This document shows, in pieces, positions 8,779 to 16,587 of a stretch of DNA of 64,000 nucleotides. The notes beneath the pieces were generated by a model. It worked only from the letters and a program-made list of their open reading frames with translations. It was not told the DNA's origin and made no database searches. Positions within the stretch are counted from its first letter, which is position 1. Each line of letters begins with the position of its first letter. The position numbers were made by a program, and so were the translations under genes. Origin of the DNA: JAGLON01 sp041394985 (lineage in GTDB: Bacteria; Zixibacteria; MSB-5A5; GN15; JAAZOE01); NCBI GenBank assembly GCA_041394985.1, contig JAWLBI010000001.1, positions 2,728,001 to 2,792,000 on the forward strand, given 5' to 3'.

Positions 8779-9516
8779 TTATATACTGAGCTTCTTGAAA
8801 ATCCGCTCCGGAATGTGCTTGATGATACACATGATCCAGTACCAGAAAAACGGCAGATAGGCTATATCTTTTTTCTTATCTATCGCCTTGACGATTCCCT
8901 TCGCGATTCCATCCGCACTGGCCCACAGGAGTCCCTTCTTGAAATCTTTGGTCATCGGCGTATCGACGAACCCCGGCTTGATAGTCAGGACATTTACTCC
9001 GGAAGGAAGCAGTCGCCCCCGCAACCCATCGGTAAATACCGTTTTGGCGGCCTTCGATGCGCCATAGACATAATTACTTTTACGGCCTCGGTCTCCTGCC
9101 ACCGATGAGATTACGGCAATGGTTCCCGCTTTTTGCGCCTCGAACTTATTTGCCAGTAGCGTCAACAGCGATGCGGCGCTCGTAAAGTTGGCGTCGAATA
9201 CGTTCTTCGCCTCGGCAAAATTCTTCTGGCAGTCATCTTGTACACCCAGTACGCCATGCGCGATAAGTACGACATCCATGCCGCCGAGTGTCCCCCATGC
9301 GCGCGCTATCATCTCATCGTGGCGATCATAATCCGTCAAGTCAAGTGCGAACTGCTGCACAGACGAAGCGCCACGGATTTTCAAATCATCGGCGATAGTC
9401 GTCAATCTGGAATCATCGCGGCCTACCAGATATAAATCAGCCCGCCGCCCGGCATAGATTCGAGCCACCGCCTGGGCGATTGCCGATGTTGCTCCGATGA
9501 TACAAACCTTGCTCAT
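8779..9516 (-). CDS. DprE2-like SDR reductase (polysaccharide precursor)
   Basis: A 245-residue classical SDR: N-terminal GATSAIAQAVARIYA cofactor loop, then YVYGASKAAKTVF holding the catalytic Tyr and Lys, and KPGFVDTPMT after it. Together with the FAD oxidase encoded just upstream it resembles the DprE1/DprE2 pair, which epimerises the 2'-hydroxyl of a polyprenyl-phosphate pentose by oxidation then NADH-dependent reduction (actinobacterial knowledge). The match to DprE2 is by architecture and context; another keto-sugar could be the substrate. Ribosome-binding site GGAG seven bases before ATG 9516. Last gene of the exopolysaccharide operon. Confidence 0.82.
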   Translation of the reverse strand: MSKVCIIGATSAIAQAVARIYAGRRADLYLVGRDDSRLTTIADDLKIRGASSVQQFALDLTDYDRHDEMIARAWGTLGGMDVVLIAHGVLGVQDDCQKNFAEAKNVFDANFTSAASLLTLLANKFEAQKAGTIAVISSVAGDRGRKSNYVYGASKAAKTVFTDGLRGRLLPSGVNVLTIKPGFVDTPMTKDFKKGLLWASADGIAKGIVKAIDKKKDIAYLPFFWYWIMCIIKHIPERIFKKLSI

Positions 9517-9520
9517 GCTA

Positions 9521-10825
9521 TCACTCCGCCTCTCCCGTCACTCGCCGCCAGAATGAGGACGAGAACCTGGGATCAATATATTTTACCAGCCGCTCCCAGT
9601 CAGGATAAAAAACTTTGAAATCCTCGGCAGTCATACAGGAATCTTTCGCCGAATACAGCCTCCCACCCGCTGAGCGCACGATGGTATCCAGTTTCTTGAA
9701 CAGAGCCAGAACATTCGACGTAACCGGAAAATCGAGAGCCAGCGTGATGCCCGGCCCCGAAAATGATATGATTCCCGGCGAGGGGATATTTCCCATGATT
9801 TTCATAACAGCCAGAAATGATCCCTGTCCCGAATCGGAAATCGTCTGCAAAATCGACCGGATGACTGATGTATCCTCATACGGCACGAGGCACTGATACT
9901 GTAATAACCCGCGCTTGCCGTAGACGCGATTCCAATCGAGGACGCTGTCGAGCGGATAGAAAAACGAATTGAAATCGGCGAGAAATGATTTTTCACGCAC
10001 CTGCTGGCGATGATAATATGCCGTGTTGAACAGCTTGATACTCAGATTATTGAGAACGAACTCGGGAAAATCTATCGGTATCGGAATACCTTTGTCAGGA
10101 GGGACAGTCAAAACGGTTCCAGCCTCATCCCCGGCATGATTGCCTGCCATGAAATGCCCGCGACCAAGCGATTTCCCCTTAGCCATGCAATCAATCCACG
10201 ACACGGTATAGGCGGCATCTTTTTCGAATCTTTCGGATAGAGCAAAGAAATCATCAAGGCACTTGAACTTCACCGATGTCACCGCGATGCGATTGTTTGT
10301 TATCGGAATGAGTTGTATGGTCGCCTGCAGGATAATCCCGGTCAGTCCCATGCCGCCGATTGTCGCAGAATACAGTTCAGAATTTTCGTTCGGCGAACAG
10401 ATCAAACGATTTCCATCCGAGCGCAATAAAACAAAACTCTTCACATGATTGCCGAACGTCCCGGCAACATGATGATTCTTCCCATGTACATCATTGGCGA
10501 TGGCGCCGCCGACTGTCACGAATTTCGTCCCCGGAGTCACCGGTAAAAACCAGCCGTGCGGCACGACAAGTTTGATAATCTCGGCCAGGCTGACACCGCT
10601 CTCACAGGTCAATAGTCCGGTCTTTGTATCGAAGGAAATAAAATGATTGAGATTGCGCATCGGTATGATCACATTGCCGTCATTCAGGCAAACATCGCCA
10701 TAGCTTCGGCCAAGGCCATGCGGGATTATCGACTTATTTTTCGTATCAGGAAAAGCATCGCCTCGCCAGAAAAGCGGAGCGGTATCTTGCGTAACGTGCG
10801 GATATCGTCCCCAGGATTGATACAC
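9521..10825 (-). CDS. DprE1-like FAD-dependent sugar oxidase
   Basis: A 434-residue FAD-binding oxidoreductase of the VAO/PCMH type. The N-terminal third contains the flavin-binding core: PHGLGRSYGDVCLN, ESGVSLAEIIKLV, and GTKFVTVGGAIANDVHGKNH, all very close to the DprE1 family pattern. The C-terminal half is the substrate-binding domain with FFYPLDSVLDWNRVYGKRGL and the AKDSCMTAEDF block near the end. Known DprE1 oxidises decaprenyl-phosphoryl-ribose at C2'. Likely start is GTG 10825 (V-Y-Q-S-W-G). It ends four bases before its reductase partner. Substrate is inferred to be a lipid-linked sugar. Confidence 0.85.
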   Translation of the reverse strand: MYQSWGRYPHVTQDTAPLFWRGDAFPDTKNKSIIPHGLGRSYGDVCLNDGNVIIPMRNLNHFISFDTKTGLLTCESGVSLAEIIKLVVPHGWFLPVTPGTKFVTVGGAIANDVHGKNHHVAGTFGNHVKSFVLLRSDGNRLICSPNENSELYSATIGGMGLTGIILQATIQLIPITNNRIAVTSVKFKCLDDFFALSERFEKDAAYTVSWIDCMAKGKSLGRGHFMAGNHAGDEAGTVLTVPPDKGIPIPIDFPEFVLNNLSIKLFNTAYYHRQQVREKSFLADFNSFFYPLDSVLDWNRVYGKRGLLQYQCLVPYEDTSVIRSILQTISDSGQGSFLAVMKIMGNIPSPGIISFSGPGITLALDFPVTSNVLALFKKLDTIVRSAGGRLYSAKDSCMTAEDFKVFYPDWERLVKYIDPRFSSSFWRRVTGEAE

Positions 10826-10850
10826 CGAATCTCAATCTTTACAATAAATG

Positions 10851-11699
10851 TTAGGTCATCAATTCTTCGCGCAATAAGGTAATATAATCCAACATGGGAA
10901 TAAAGTCAAAATCATCCAGCAATCGCTCGACCTTCGTCTGCATCGTATTGATATTGGCATATTGCCGAATCTTGTTTTTCATATCGAGTTTCACTCGAGG
11001 CAGGTTCGTGTCCAATTCCCACGGGTGAAAATAGGTCATAGCCGACGTGTTATTGGCATTGAGCTTATTAATTCCCCACTTGGTAAACCAGTATGGTAAT
11101 TGCCGCAGCCATCCCCCGCCGGCCAAAGGCATGCGTGAGCCGAACAACAGAATCGTCGTCGCCGGTACTTCGATAATCGTCCGCCCGGATTTCACGGGGA
11201 TTTCATACGGCCGCCGCGGTGATTTGATATCGCCATAGATATCGTGCCGAATGGGAAAAATCGATGAATCATAGATAAAACCGAATTCATCCAGAATATC
11301 GAACGCCCACTGCATTTCCTTTTTCATGCCCCAGCTCGGCGACCGGTATCCCTTGGGAACCTGGCCACAGGCCTTGACGATGGCATTGATTGCCTTCTCG
11401 CTATCTCGTTTAAATTCATCAGGATCGAGCGAAGACACCATTCTATGATAATAGCTGTGACAGGCGATTTCATGGCCCGAGGCGGACACATCCGAGACGA
11501 TATGCGGGTATTTATCGGCTATCCAGCCAAGTACAAAAAACGTCGCTTTGACGCCCTTTTCCTCGAATATGCGCAGGATATTTTCGGTGTTCCGTTCGAC
11601 GACCGATTCCAGATTGTCCCAGGTATCGCGCGCAATTCGAGACTGGAATATTTCAACCGAGAACCAATCTTCGAGGTCGACCGTGAGGATATTGTTCAT
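10851..11699 (-). CDS. XrtA-type polysaccharide deacetylase
   Basis: A 282-residue NodB-fold carbohydrate esterase (CE4). Metal-site motifs are VDLEDWF near residues 5-11 (first Asp pair) and HSYYH near 80 (HxxxH). The RSPSWG segment supplies the catalytic-site Arg of motif 3 and the later YFHPWELD supplies the final His. The C-terminal part matches the DUF3473 extension characteristic of deacetylases found in exosortase A (XrtA/PEP-CTERM) exopolysaccharide loci (family knowledge). Inference: it removes N-acetyl groups from the exported polymer or its precursor. No signal peptide is visible. It starts only seven bases after the kinase stop. Confidence 0.88.
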   Translation of the reverse strand: MNNILTVDLEDWFSVEIFQSRIARDTWDNLESVVERNTENILRIFEEKGVKATFFVLGWIADKYPHIVSDVSASGHEIACHSYYHRMVSSLDPDEFKRDSEKAINAIVKACGQVPKGYRSPSWGMKKEMQWAFDILDEFGFIYDSSIFPIRHDIYGDIKSPRRPYEIPVKSGRTIIEVPATTILLFGSRMPLAGGGWLRQLPYWFTKWGINKLNANNTSAMTYFHPWELDTNLPRVKLDMKNKIRQYANINTMQTKVERLLDDFDFIPMLDYITLLREELMT

Positions 11700-11705
11700 A
11701 GGCGA

Positions 11706-12407
11706 TTAATCTTCGCGGGTTTTATATTCATACCCATAATACGATTCGTTGTAATAATACGGTAATGCATTTGTGATATTATTCAGGACTATTCCGAGGA
11801 AATTGGCCTTGTTGTTCTTCAACAGACGCGTCGCCCGCTCGGCAACTTCCCGCTGAGTGCTGCCAGCCTTGAGTACCATTATAACGCCGTCCATGAGCGG
11901 GGCCAGGAGCATCGGATCGGACACCGGAAGAATCGGTGCACAGTCAACCAGTATTAAATCATAATAAAAGCGGCTCTCATCGAGCAATTTATGAATGGCG
12001 GCGGAATCGAACACATCCGTCGGCGTATGGACGGTCTTTCCTGCCGTGACGATATCGAGATATTCCTGGGAGGTTCGCTTAGTTACCTCTTTGAGCGGTT
12101 TATTCTGCGTCAGCGCCTCGACAACGCCGCCTTCGCGAGCGACATTGAATAATTTGTGAATTGTCGGGCGGCGCAGATCGCAATCGACGAGTAGCGTTTT
12201 CCGTTTTTTCTTACCGGCGGCCGTCATGGCTAAAAAGGCTGCGATAGTCGATTTCCCCTCGGCCAGCATGGCCGATGTAATCAAAATAATTTTCGTCTTG
12301 TCGCCGGTTATGGCGCCATTAAGATTGTGGAGCAAGCGCCGAAATTCGGTCGCGTAAGGAGACTCCTGGTCAAAAAACTCAAAGAGGTTTACATTATTCT
12401 TTTTCAC
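11706..12407 (-). CDS. Cytoplasmic BY-type tyrosine autokinase (CpsD/CapB-like)
   Basis: A ~233-residue P-loop kinase of the bacterial tyrosine kinase family that controls polysaccharide chain length or export. Walker A is SAMLAEGKST, Walker A' is LLVDCDLRRP and Walker B is DLILVDCAP. The extreme C-terminus is a tyrosine cluster (YYYNESYYGYEY), the autophosphorylation site of this family. No membrane domain is fused, so it should need a separate CpsC/Wzz-like activator, and none is seen in the window. The start is placed at GTG 12407, nine bases after GGGAGA; a further GTG at 12443 is in frame but overlaps the upstream gene. Confidence 0.88.
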   Translation of the reverse strand: MKKNNVNLFEFFDQESPYATEFRRLLHNLNGAITGDKTKIILITSAMLAEGKSTIAAFLAMTAAGKKKRKTLLVDCDLRRPTIHKLFNVAREGGVVEALTQNKPLKEVTKRTSQEYLDIVTAGKTVHTPTDVFDSAAIHKLLDESRFYYDLILVDCAPILPVSDPMLLAPLMDGVIMVLKAGSTQREVAERATRLLKNNKANFLGIVLNNITNALPYYYNESYYGYEYKTRED

Positions 12408-12429
12408 GCTGCGTAGTCTCCCACAATCA

Positions 12430-13548
12430 TTAATCCGATTCACTCTTCGCGATATCGAGAATCGCTTCTTTTATGGTATCGGAAAATTCCCTCGCCCGCC
12501 TCATACCGGTTTCGGCTTTTACTAATCGAGGATTCAACTCGACGGCCTTTTCGAAATGAGACATCCCGTTCTGCCAATTGAAATGAGCTTCCTGCATATG
12601 GCAAAGTCCCAGCTCATAGTGCAAATCGGCATAGTTCGGGTTCTTTTCAATTTCATCCTTCAGAAAACGAATACGTTCGGTAACGGCTCGTTTATTGGCT
12701 AATTCGGAAAAGAGCAGATAGCGTACATGATAATTGGCAAATTCCTGACGATTTCTTGCCCGCTTGGAATTGCGCACTGCCTTGAATAGGATGACTGCGC
12801 TTTCCAGATCATTTTGTTCATAGAGGCGCCGGGCCTCATCAAAACGACTGGTCTTGAATTCGGGAGAAATCAGTATCGCCCGCTCCATCATCTCAAGCGC
12901 CCGACCGGCATGTTCGGCGTACATTTTGTAATCTTCGCGGGTCATGGCATTAACGATATAGGCAATACCGAGATTGAAATAGGCGTCAGCATAATAAATA
13001 TTGAGATTCAGCGCCTCCTGAAACTCCTCGACCGCCCGGCGGCAGAACCCTGCCTCCAGTAACGCCTCGCCATAGTTATTTCGGTAATCCGCAAACGTCG
13101 GCCTTAGTTCGACGGCCCGGCCTAAAATCTTGGCGGCATCGTCGTAGTTGCCCTGCGCGAAATGGGACAGGCCCAAATAGTTTCCAGCCTGATGATGATC
13201 GGGCTTGCAGGCGATGACCGACTCGAACAGCGATCTTGCCTCGCCGAAGAGCTTCTTGTAATATAATCCCGTACCGATGCTGAACATTAAATCGGTATCG
13301 CCGGATTTGAGTACCTGCTTGTGTGATTCGAGTAGCTTTTCCAATTCGCTTTTTTTGTCATCATGAGTCAACCGAACGACCGAGGCAATCTCGTCTTCCG
13401 TCATCGTAATCGGATGCGGAAAGCGCGAGACTTCCAGGACTTGCCCATCGACAAACAGCGATGAGATGACGGCATGCTCATCGGTATCATTCACCGTCTG
13501 AACAAGAAACTCGCGATCATCTATGGAAACTTTACTTTTTAAACGCAT
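12430..13548 (-). CDS. TPR protein in the exopolysaccharide operon
   Basis: A 372-residue soluble protein. Residues ~1-95 form an unrecognised N-terminal domain rich in beta-type patterns (SIDDREFLVQTVNDTDEHAV). From ~95 on, tandem tetratricopeptide repeats are visible: LMFSIGTGLYYKKLFGEA, QAGNYLGLSHFAQGNYDDA, DYRNNYGEALLEAGFCRRA, DAYFNLGIAYI, and a last DLHYELGLCHMQ. No signal peptide. TPR proteins in polysaccharide loci usually act as scaffolds for export or synthesis; here it sits exactly between the Wza-like exporter and the tyrosine kinase, where a Wzz/GNVR co-polymerase would often be. Its role is inference. Confidence 0.82.
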   Translation of the reverse strand: MRLKSKVSIDDREFLVQTVNDTDEHAVISSLFVDGQVLEVSRFPHPITMTEDEIASVVRLTHDDKKSELEKLLESHKQVLKSGDTDLMFSIGTGLYYKKLFGEARSLFESVIACKPDHHQAGNYLGLSHFAQGNYDDAAKILGRAVELRPTFADYRNNYGEALLEAGFCRRAVEEFQEALNLNIYYADAYFNLGIAYIVNAMTREDYKMYAEHAGRALEMMERAILISPEFKTSRFDEARRLYEQNDLESAVILFKAVRNSKRARNRQEFANYHVRYLLFSELANKRAVTERIRFLKDEIEKNPNYADLHYELGLCHMQEAHFNWQNGMSHFEKAVELNPRLVKAETGMRRAREFSDTIKEAILDIAKSESD

Positions 13549-13607
13549 ATGAATTCACTACTTCCCAATAACGAAGTTCCCTGGTAACCGGATTCTCCCT
13601 TCGCCCC

Positions 13608-14585
13608 TTAGTTATTATTCGAATCGTTCCGATCGAATAATAAATAAATCGTAACCAATGAAGTCGCCACCGCCGAAAAGTCGCGCAGATTTTCCCAACT
13701 GATAAATCCGCGTCCCTTTTCACTGACGACAATCATATCTTCCGGGCTGATAACGATGCGCTTCGCCTGTCCCTGGGTTCGATATTCTTCCAGATTGGCG
13801 TGCAAAACAGTCGTCCCTTGACCGTTCTTGCTGATAACTTTGACGTTTTTCAGATCGGCCGCTTCGGTAATGCCGCCGGCGGCACCGAGGGCATCGATAA
13901 TATCCATCTGCCCTTCATAGGCATGATTGCCCGGTTGGTTGACGGCGCCGATCACATAAAATAAATTCTTCCGCTCGATATAATCGGATGTTAACTGTCT
14001 TCCGGGAACGCCGCCGGCCGCACGCGGAACTTCAATCGTCGTACCACTGACCAGCTTCGGCAACTGCTCCACCGTGCCTTTGGCGATGGCTTCGAGTACA
14101 TTGACATTGATGACTTCGCCGCCGCTCTCCTGTGATTTGATAATGGATACGCGCGTCAAGTCCCCCTGTTCGGTTGCCCCACCGGCCTCTTTAATCACCG
14201 TCCAGATATCGGGAATGACTTCAAAGGTCTTTTTCCCGGGACTCGCCACCTGACCTGCAACGAACACCTTTTGGGAATTGTATCCGGTCACGGTCACAGC
14301 CGCCTGGGAAATGCGCTTATCATAGAGTGATACGTTGCGCTCGATCTTTTCGGATAATTCTCGCGGCGTCAATCCGGCGGCGTCTATCTCACCAATGATC
14401 GAAAGAGTAACCTTACCATCCTGACGAACGACAACGGTCTGGTTCAATTCCGGCACCTGCCAGAAACTGATTTCCAGTTCATCCTCGGGACCGATGATAT
14501 ATTCATCGGCGGCCAGCATACCAACCGAGAAAAGCACAAAGGCGAAAATCAAACAGATATGAGTCAGACGAATTTGTAATGACAT
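13608..14585 (-). CDS. Wza-like polysaccharide export protein (Poly_export + SLBB)
   Basis: A 325-residue exported protein. The N-terminus is a signal peptide (hydrophobic LICLIF-type core, cleavage after AAD region) without a lipobox Cys. Residues ~28-105 are the polysaccharide export domain (YIIGPEDELEISFWQVPELNQ, RQDGKVTLSIIGEIDAAG). Two SLBB domains follow: one around KVFVAGQVASPG (~115-200) and one around FYVIGAVNQPGNHAYEG (~225-300). A C-terminal hydrophobic segment (AVATSLVTIYLLF) could anchor it. It should form or contribute to the periplasm/outer-membrane exit channel. It is the first gene of the operon, with AAGGA seven bases before ATG 14585. Confidence 0.88.
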   Translation of the reverse strand: MSLQIRLTHICLIFAFVLFSVGMLAADEYIIGPEDELEISFWQVPELNQTVVVRQDGKVTLSIIGEIDAAGLTPRELSEKIERNVSLYDKRISQAAVTVTGYNSQKVFVAGQVASPGKKTFEVIPDIWTVIKEAGGATEQGDLTRVSIIKSQESGGEVINVNVLEAIAKGTVEQLPKLVSGTTIEVPRAAGGVPGRQLTSDYIERKNLFYVIGAVNQPGNHAYEGQMDIIDALGAAGGITEAADLKNVKVISKNGQGTTVLHANLEEYRTQGQAKRIVISPEDMIVVSEKGRGFISWENLRDFSAVATSLVTIYLLFDRNDSNNN

Positions 14586-14728
14586 AGTTCATTCCTTGAA
14601 TAGTGACCGACAGGCTCGGTTATATAGATAAAATCGGCCTCTTTTTCCATTAGTTAAGTACATAAGTAACCGCTTTTAGACCCTAAGTCAAGCGCAAACG
14701 GCTGCCCATGGACGGAAATACCGCAATG

Positions 14729-14734
14729 ATTATA
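14729..14734 (-). promoter_or_regulatory. Possible -10 box for the exopolysaccharide operon
   Basis: A perfect TATAAT on the minus strand, preceded by TAC, lies about 145 bases before the Wza-like start in the 179-bp gap after the diguanylate cyclase gene. No good -35 box is visible at 16-18 bases, so this is only a candidate. Confidence 0.3.
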
Positions 14735-14764
14735 GTACGTTGCATGGCAAAAGGATAGTTGAGA

Positions 14765-16435
14765 TTAGCGTTTATTTTGCTGTAATAAATCGGAGGAAAA
14801 TAAGGTATTGCAATTTCGTCCGGATGCCTTGGATTTCAACAGGGCCATATCGCTGTAATAAATCAGCCGTTCGGCGTTTTCGGCGTCATCCGGAAAGATG
14901 GCCGCGCCGATACTGATCGTTATTTTTCCCATTATCGCCCGCCCGGTATCTCCGAAATCGGATTTCCCGATTGCATGGCGCAGACGATCCATGAAAACCG
15001 AGCATGTCGCGCGATCGGCTTCGGGCATGATTATACAGAATTCATCACCACCATAACGGGCGACGATATCGATCGACCGGAGATTCTCGGCCAGAATACG
15101 CCCCATCTTACGCAGGAGCTCATCTCCCCATTGATGCCCGAAATTATCGTTATAGACTTTGAAGTCATCGATATCGAATAATAACAGACCTACCCGCCGA
15201 TTGTACCGGCTGGCGCGCTGAATTTCTTCATTCAGACGCTTGATAAAATAGCGATAATTATACAGGCCGGTGAGACTGTCTGTATACGACATCGCCTGTA
15301 CTTTTTCGAACTCAACGGCGTTCACCATCGCGCGCTGGCCGACATGCTCCAAACGACTGAGGATTTTCTGTTCGACATCCTGCGTCGTTTTACCGGTCCA
15401 GAGCAACATGCCTTTTTGTTTATCATTCAGGGAAAAACGTGAAATCCGGCAGAACTGTGCGCCTTTGAGCCGCTGACAGATGTCATCGGCGTCAACGGAA
15501 TCCGACAATTGTTTTACATCGTAGATTTTATTTCTTTGCAGTGAACCGAATATCTTGTTGAATTCAGCGCTCTCAAGCGTAAACTGCTCAGTATCCTTTT
15601 CCGGCGAAAAGGCATTGGCCTTATTTCCCGCCTGTTTTGCCTCCGACAGGAAAACGAGTTTCTCGGCCTTGAGCCCGGCCTTGATCTTGCCGAACAGACT
15701 CATCATCAAATCATCGACGGTGTGTTTCGAAAAAACATCGATAAGATGACCGGGATCTTCCGGTCCCTGCGCGGAAACCTTATCCTCGTCCCTGTTCTGG
15801 CCGTTCTTGCTCAGTTCCCGATTGAATCGCCGCTCCAACAGGCGTTGCGTCGATTCCATTTTGGTCAACTGATATGCGATAGACAGGTTTTGATTGAGGA
15901 ATAACAAAAACGCTTGGACTACCGGATGATTGATTGCGAGTTTCGTAAAGATGAAATAGACACCGAAAAGATTATCTTTCCAAAAGATAGGAAAAACAAG
16001 ATTGAAGCTGTTTTCCTGTAATAGCGCCTGCAGATCTTTGCCTATCAAATCGCCAAGTTCCTTCGGGGTTCGAATCGGAGCGCCGTCCGTCAGCTTTTGC
16101 AGGAGGACATCGGTAACGGGAATACGATATTTCGACCGGCTCACATTCTTCATGCCATAGACATAATTCATTTCCAGATAGCGCTTCTGACGCCTGAAAA
16201 ACAGGATGTGTTCGGATCGTAAATTCGTAATCAGGATATTCGACAGTTGACCGGCAACTTTCTGAATTTTCCCCTCAGTGCGGCTCAGGAGAAGATTGGT
16301 ACGAAGCCCCTTTAAAACTAATTCGATATCATCTAATGGGCGGAGTTGCCCCAATTGGCGCTGGCGAACAAGCAATAAAACTGCGAGAATGAGTACAAGC
16401 AGGGATAGAACAATATGTGAGGCAGATATGTCCAC
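14765..16435 (-). CDS. Membrane diguanylate cyclase (GGDEF)
   Basis: A 556-residue protein. A single N-terminal membrane segment (IVLSLLVLILAVLLLV) is followed by a ~330-residue region that looks like one or two GAF-type sensor modules, then a C-terminal GGDEF domain (~390-545) with DIDDFKVYND and RYGGDEF. The active-site motif is intact, and an inhibitory I-site RxxD (RSID) lies five residues upstream of GGDEF, so product feedback is expected. It makes cyclic di-GMP, which commonly switches cells between swimming and polysaccharide production; both systems are encoded here. Start is GTG 16435 with AGAGGGG just upstream. Confidence 0.9.
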   Translation of the reverse strand: MDISASHIVLSLLVLILAVLLLVRQRQLGQLRPLDDIELVLKGLRTNLLLSRTEGKIQKVAGQLSNILITNLRSEHILFFRRQKRYLEMNYVYGMKNVSRSKYRIPVTDVLLQKLTDGAPIRTPKELGDLIGKDLQALLQENSFNLVFPIFWKDNLFGVYFIFTKLAINHPVVQAFLLFLNQNLSIAYQLTKMESTQRLLERRFNRELSKNGQNRDEDKVSAQGPEDPGHLIDVFSKHTVDDLMMSLFGKIKAGLKAEKLVFLSEAKQAGNKANAFSPEKDTEQFTLESAEFNKIFGSLQRNKIYDVKQLSDSVDADDICQRLKGAQFCRISRFSLNDKQKGMLLWTGKTTQDVEQKILSRLEHVGQRAMVNAVEFEKVQAMSYTDSLTGLYNYRYFIKRLNEEIQRASRYNRRVGLLLFDIDDFKVYNDNFGHQWGDELLRKMGRILAENLRSIDIVARYGGDEFCIIMPEADRATCSVFMDRLRHAIGKSDFGDTGRAIMGKITISIGAAIFPDDAENAERLIYYSDMALLKSKASGRNCNTLFSSDLLQQNKR

Positions 16436-16587
16436 AACCCCTCTACTTCTGTATTATTCGGCGATAGCAAAACTCAAAGAGAGCAATCCTGCCTAAGGAT
16501 AACATACAGCCGAAAAATGTCAACTTTAAAAGCACGCAAATTTCTGCACAAAGGTTAGACGCAATTTTATAATTTATTGTTTGATAG

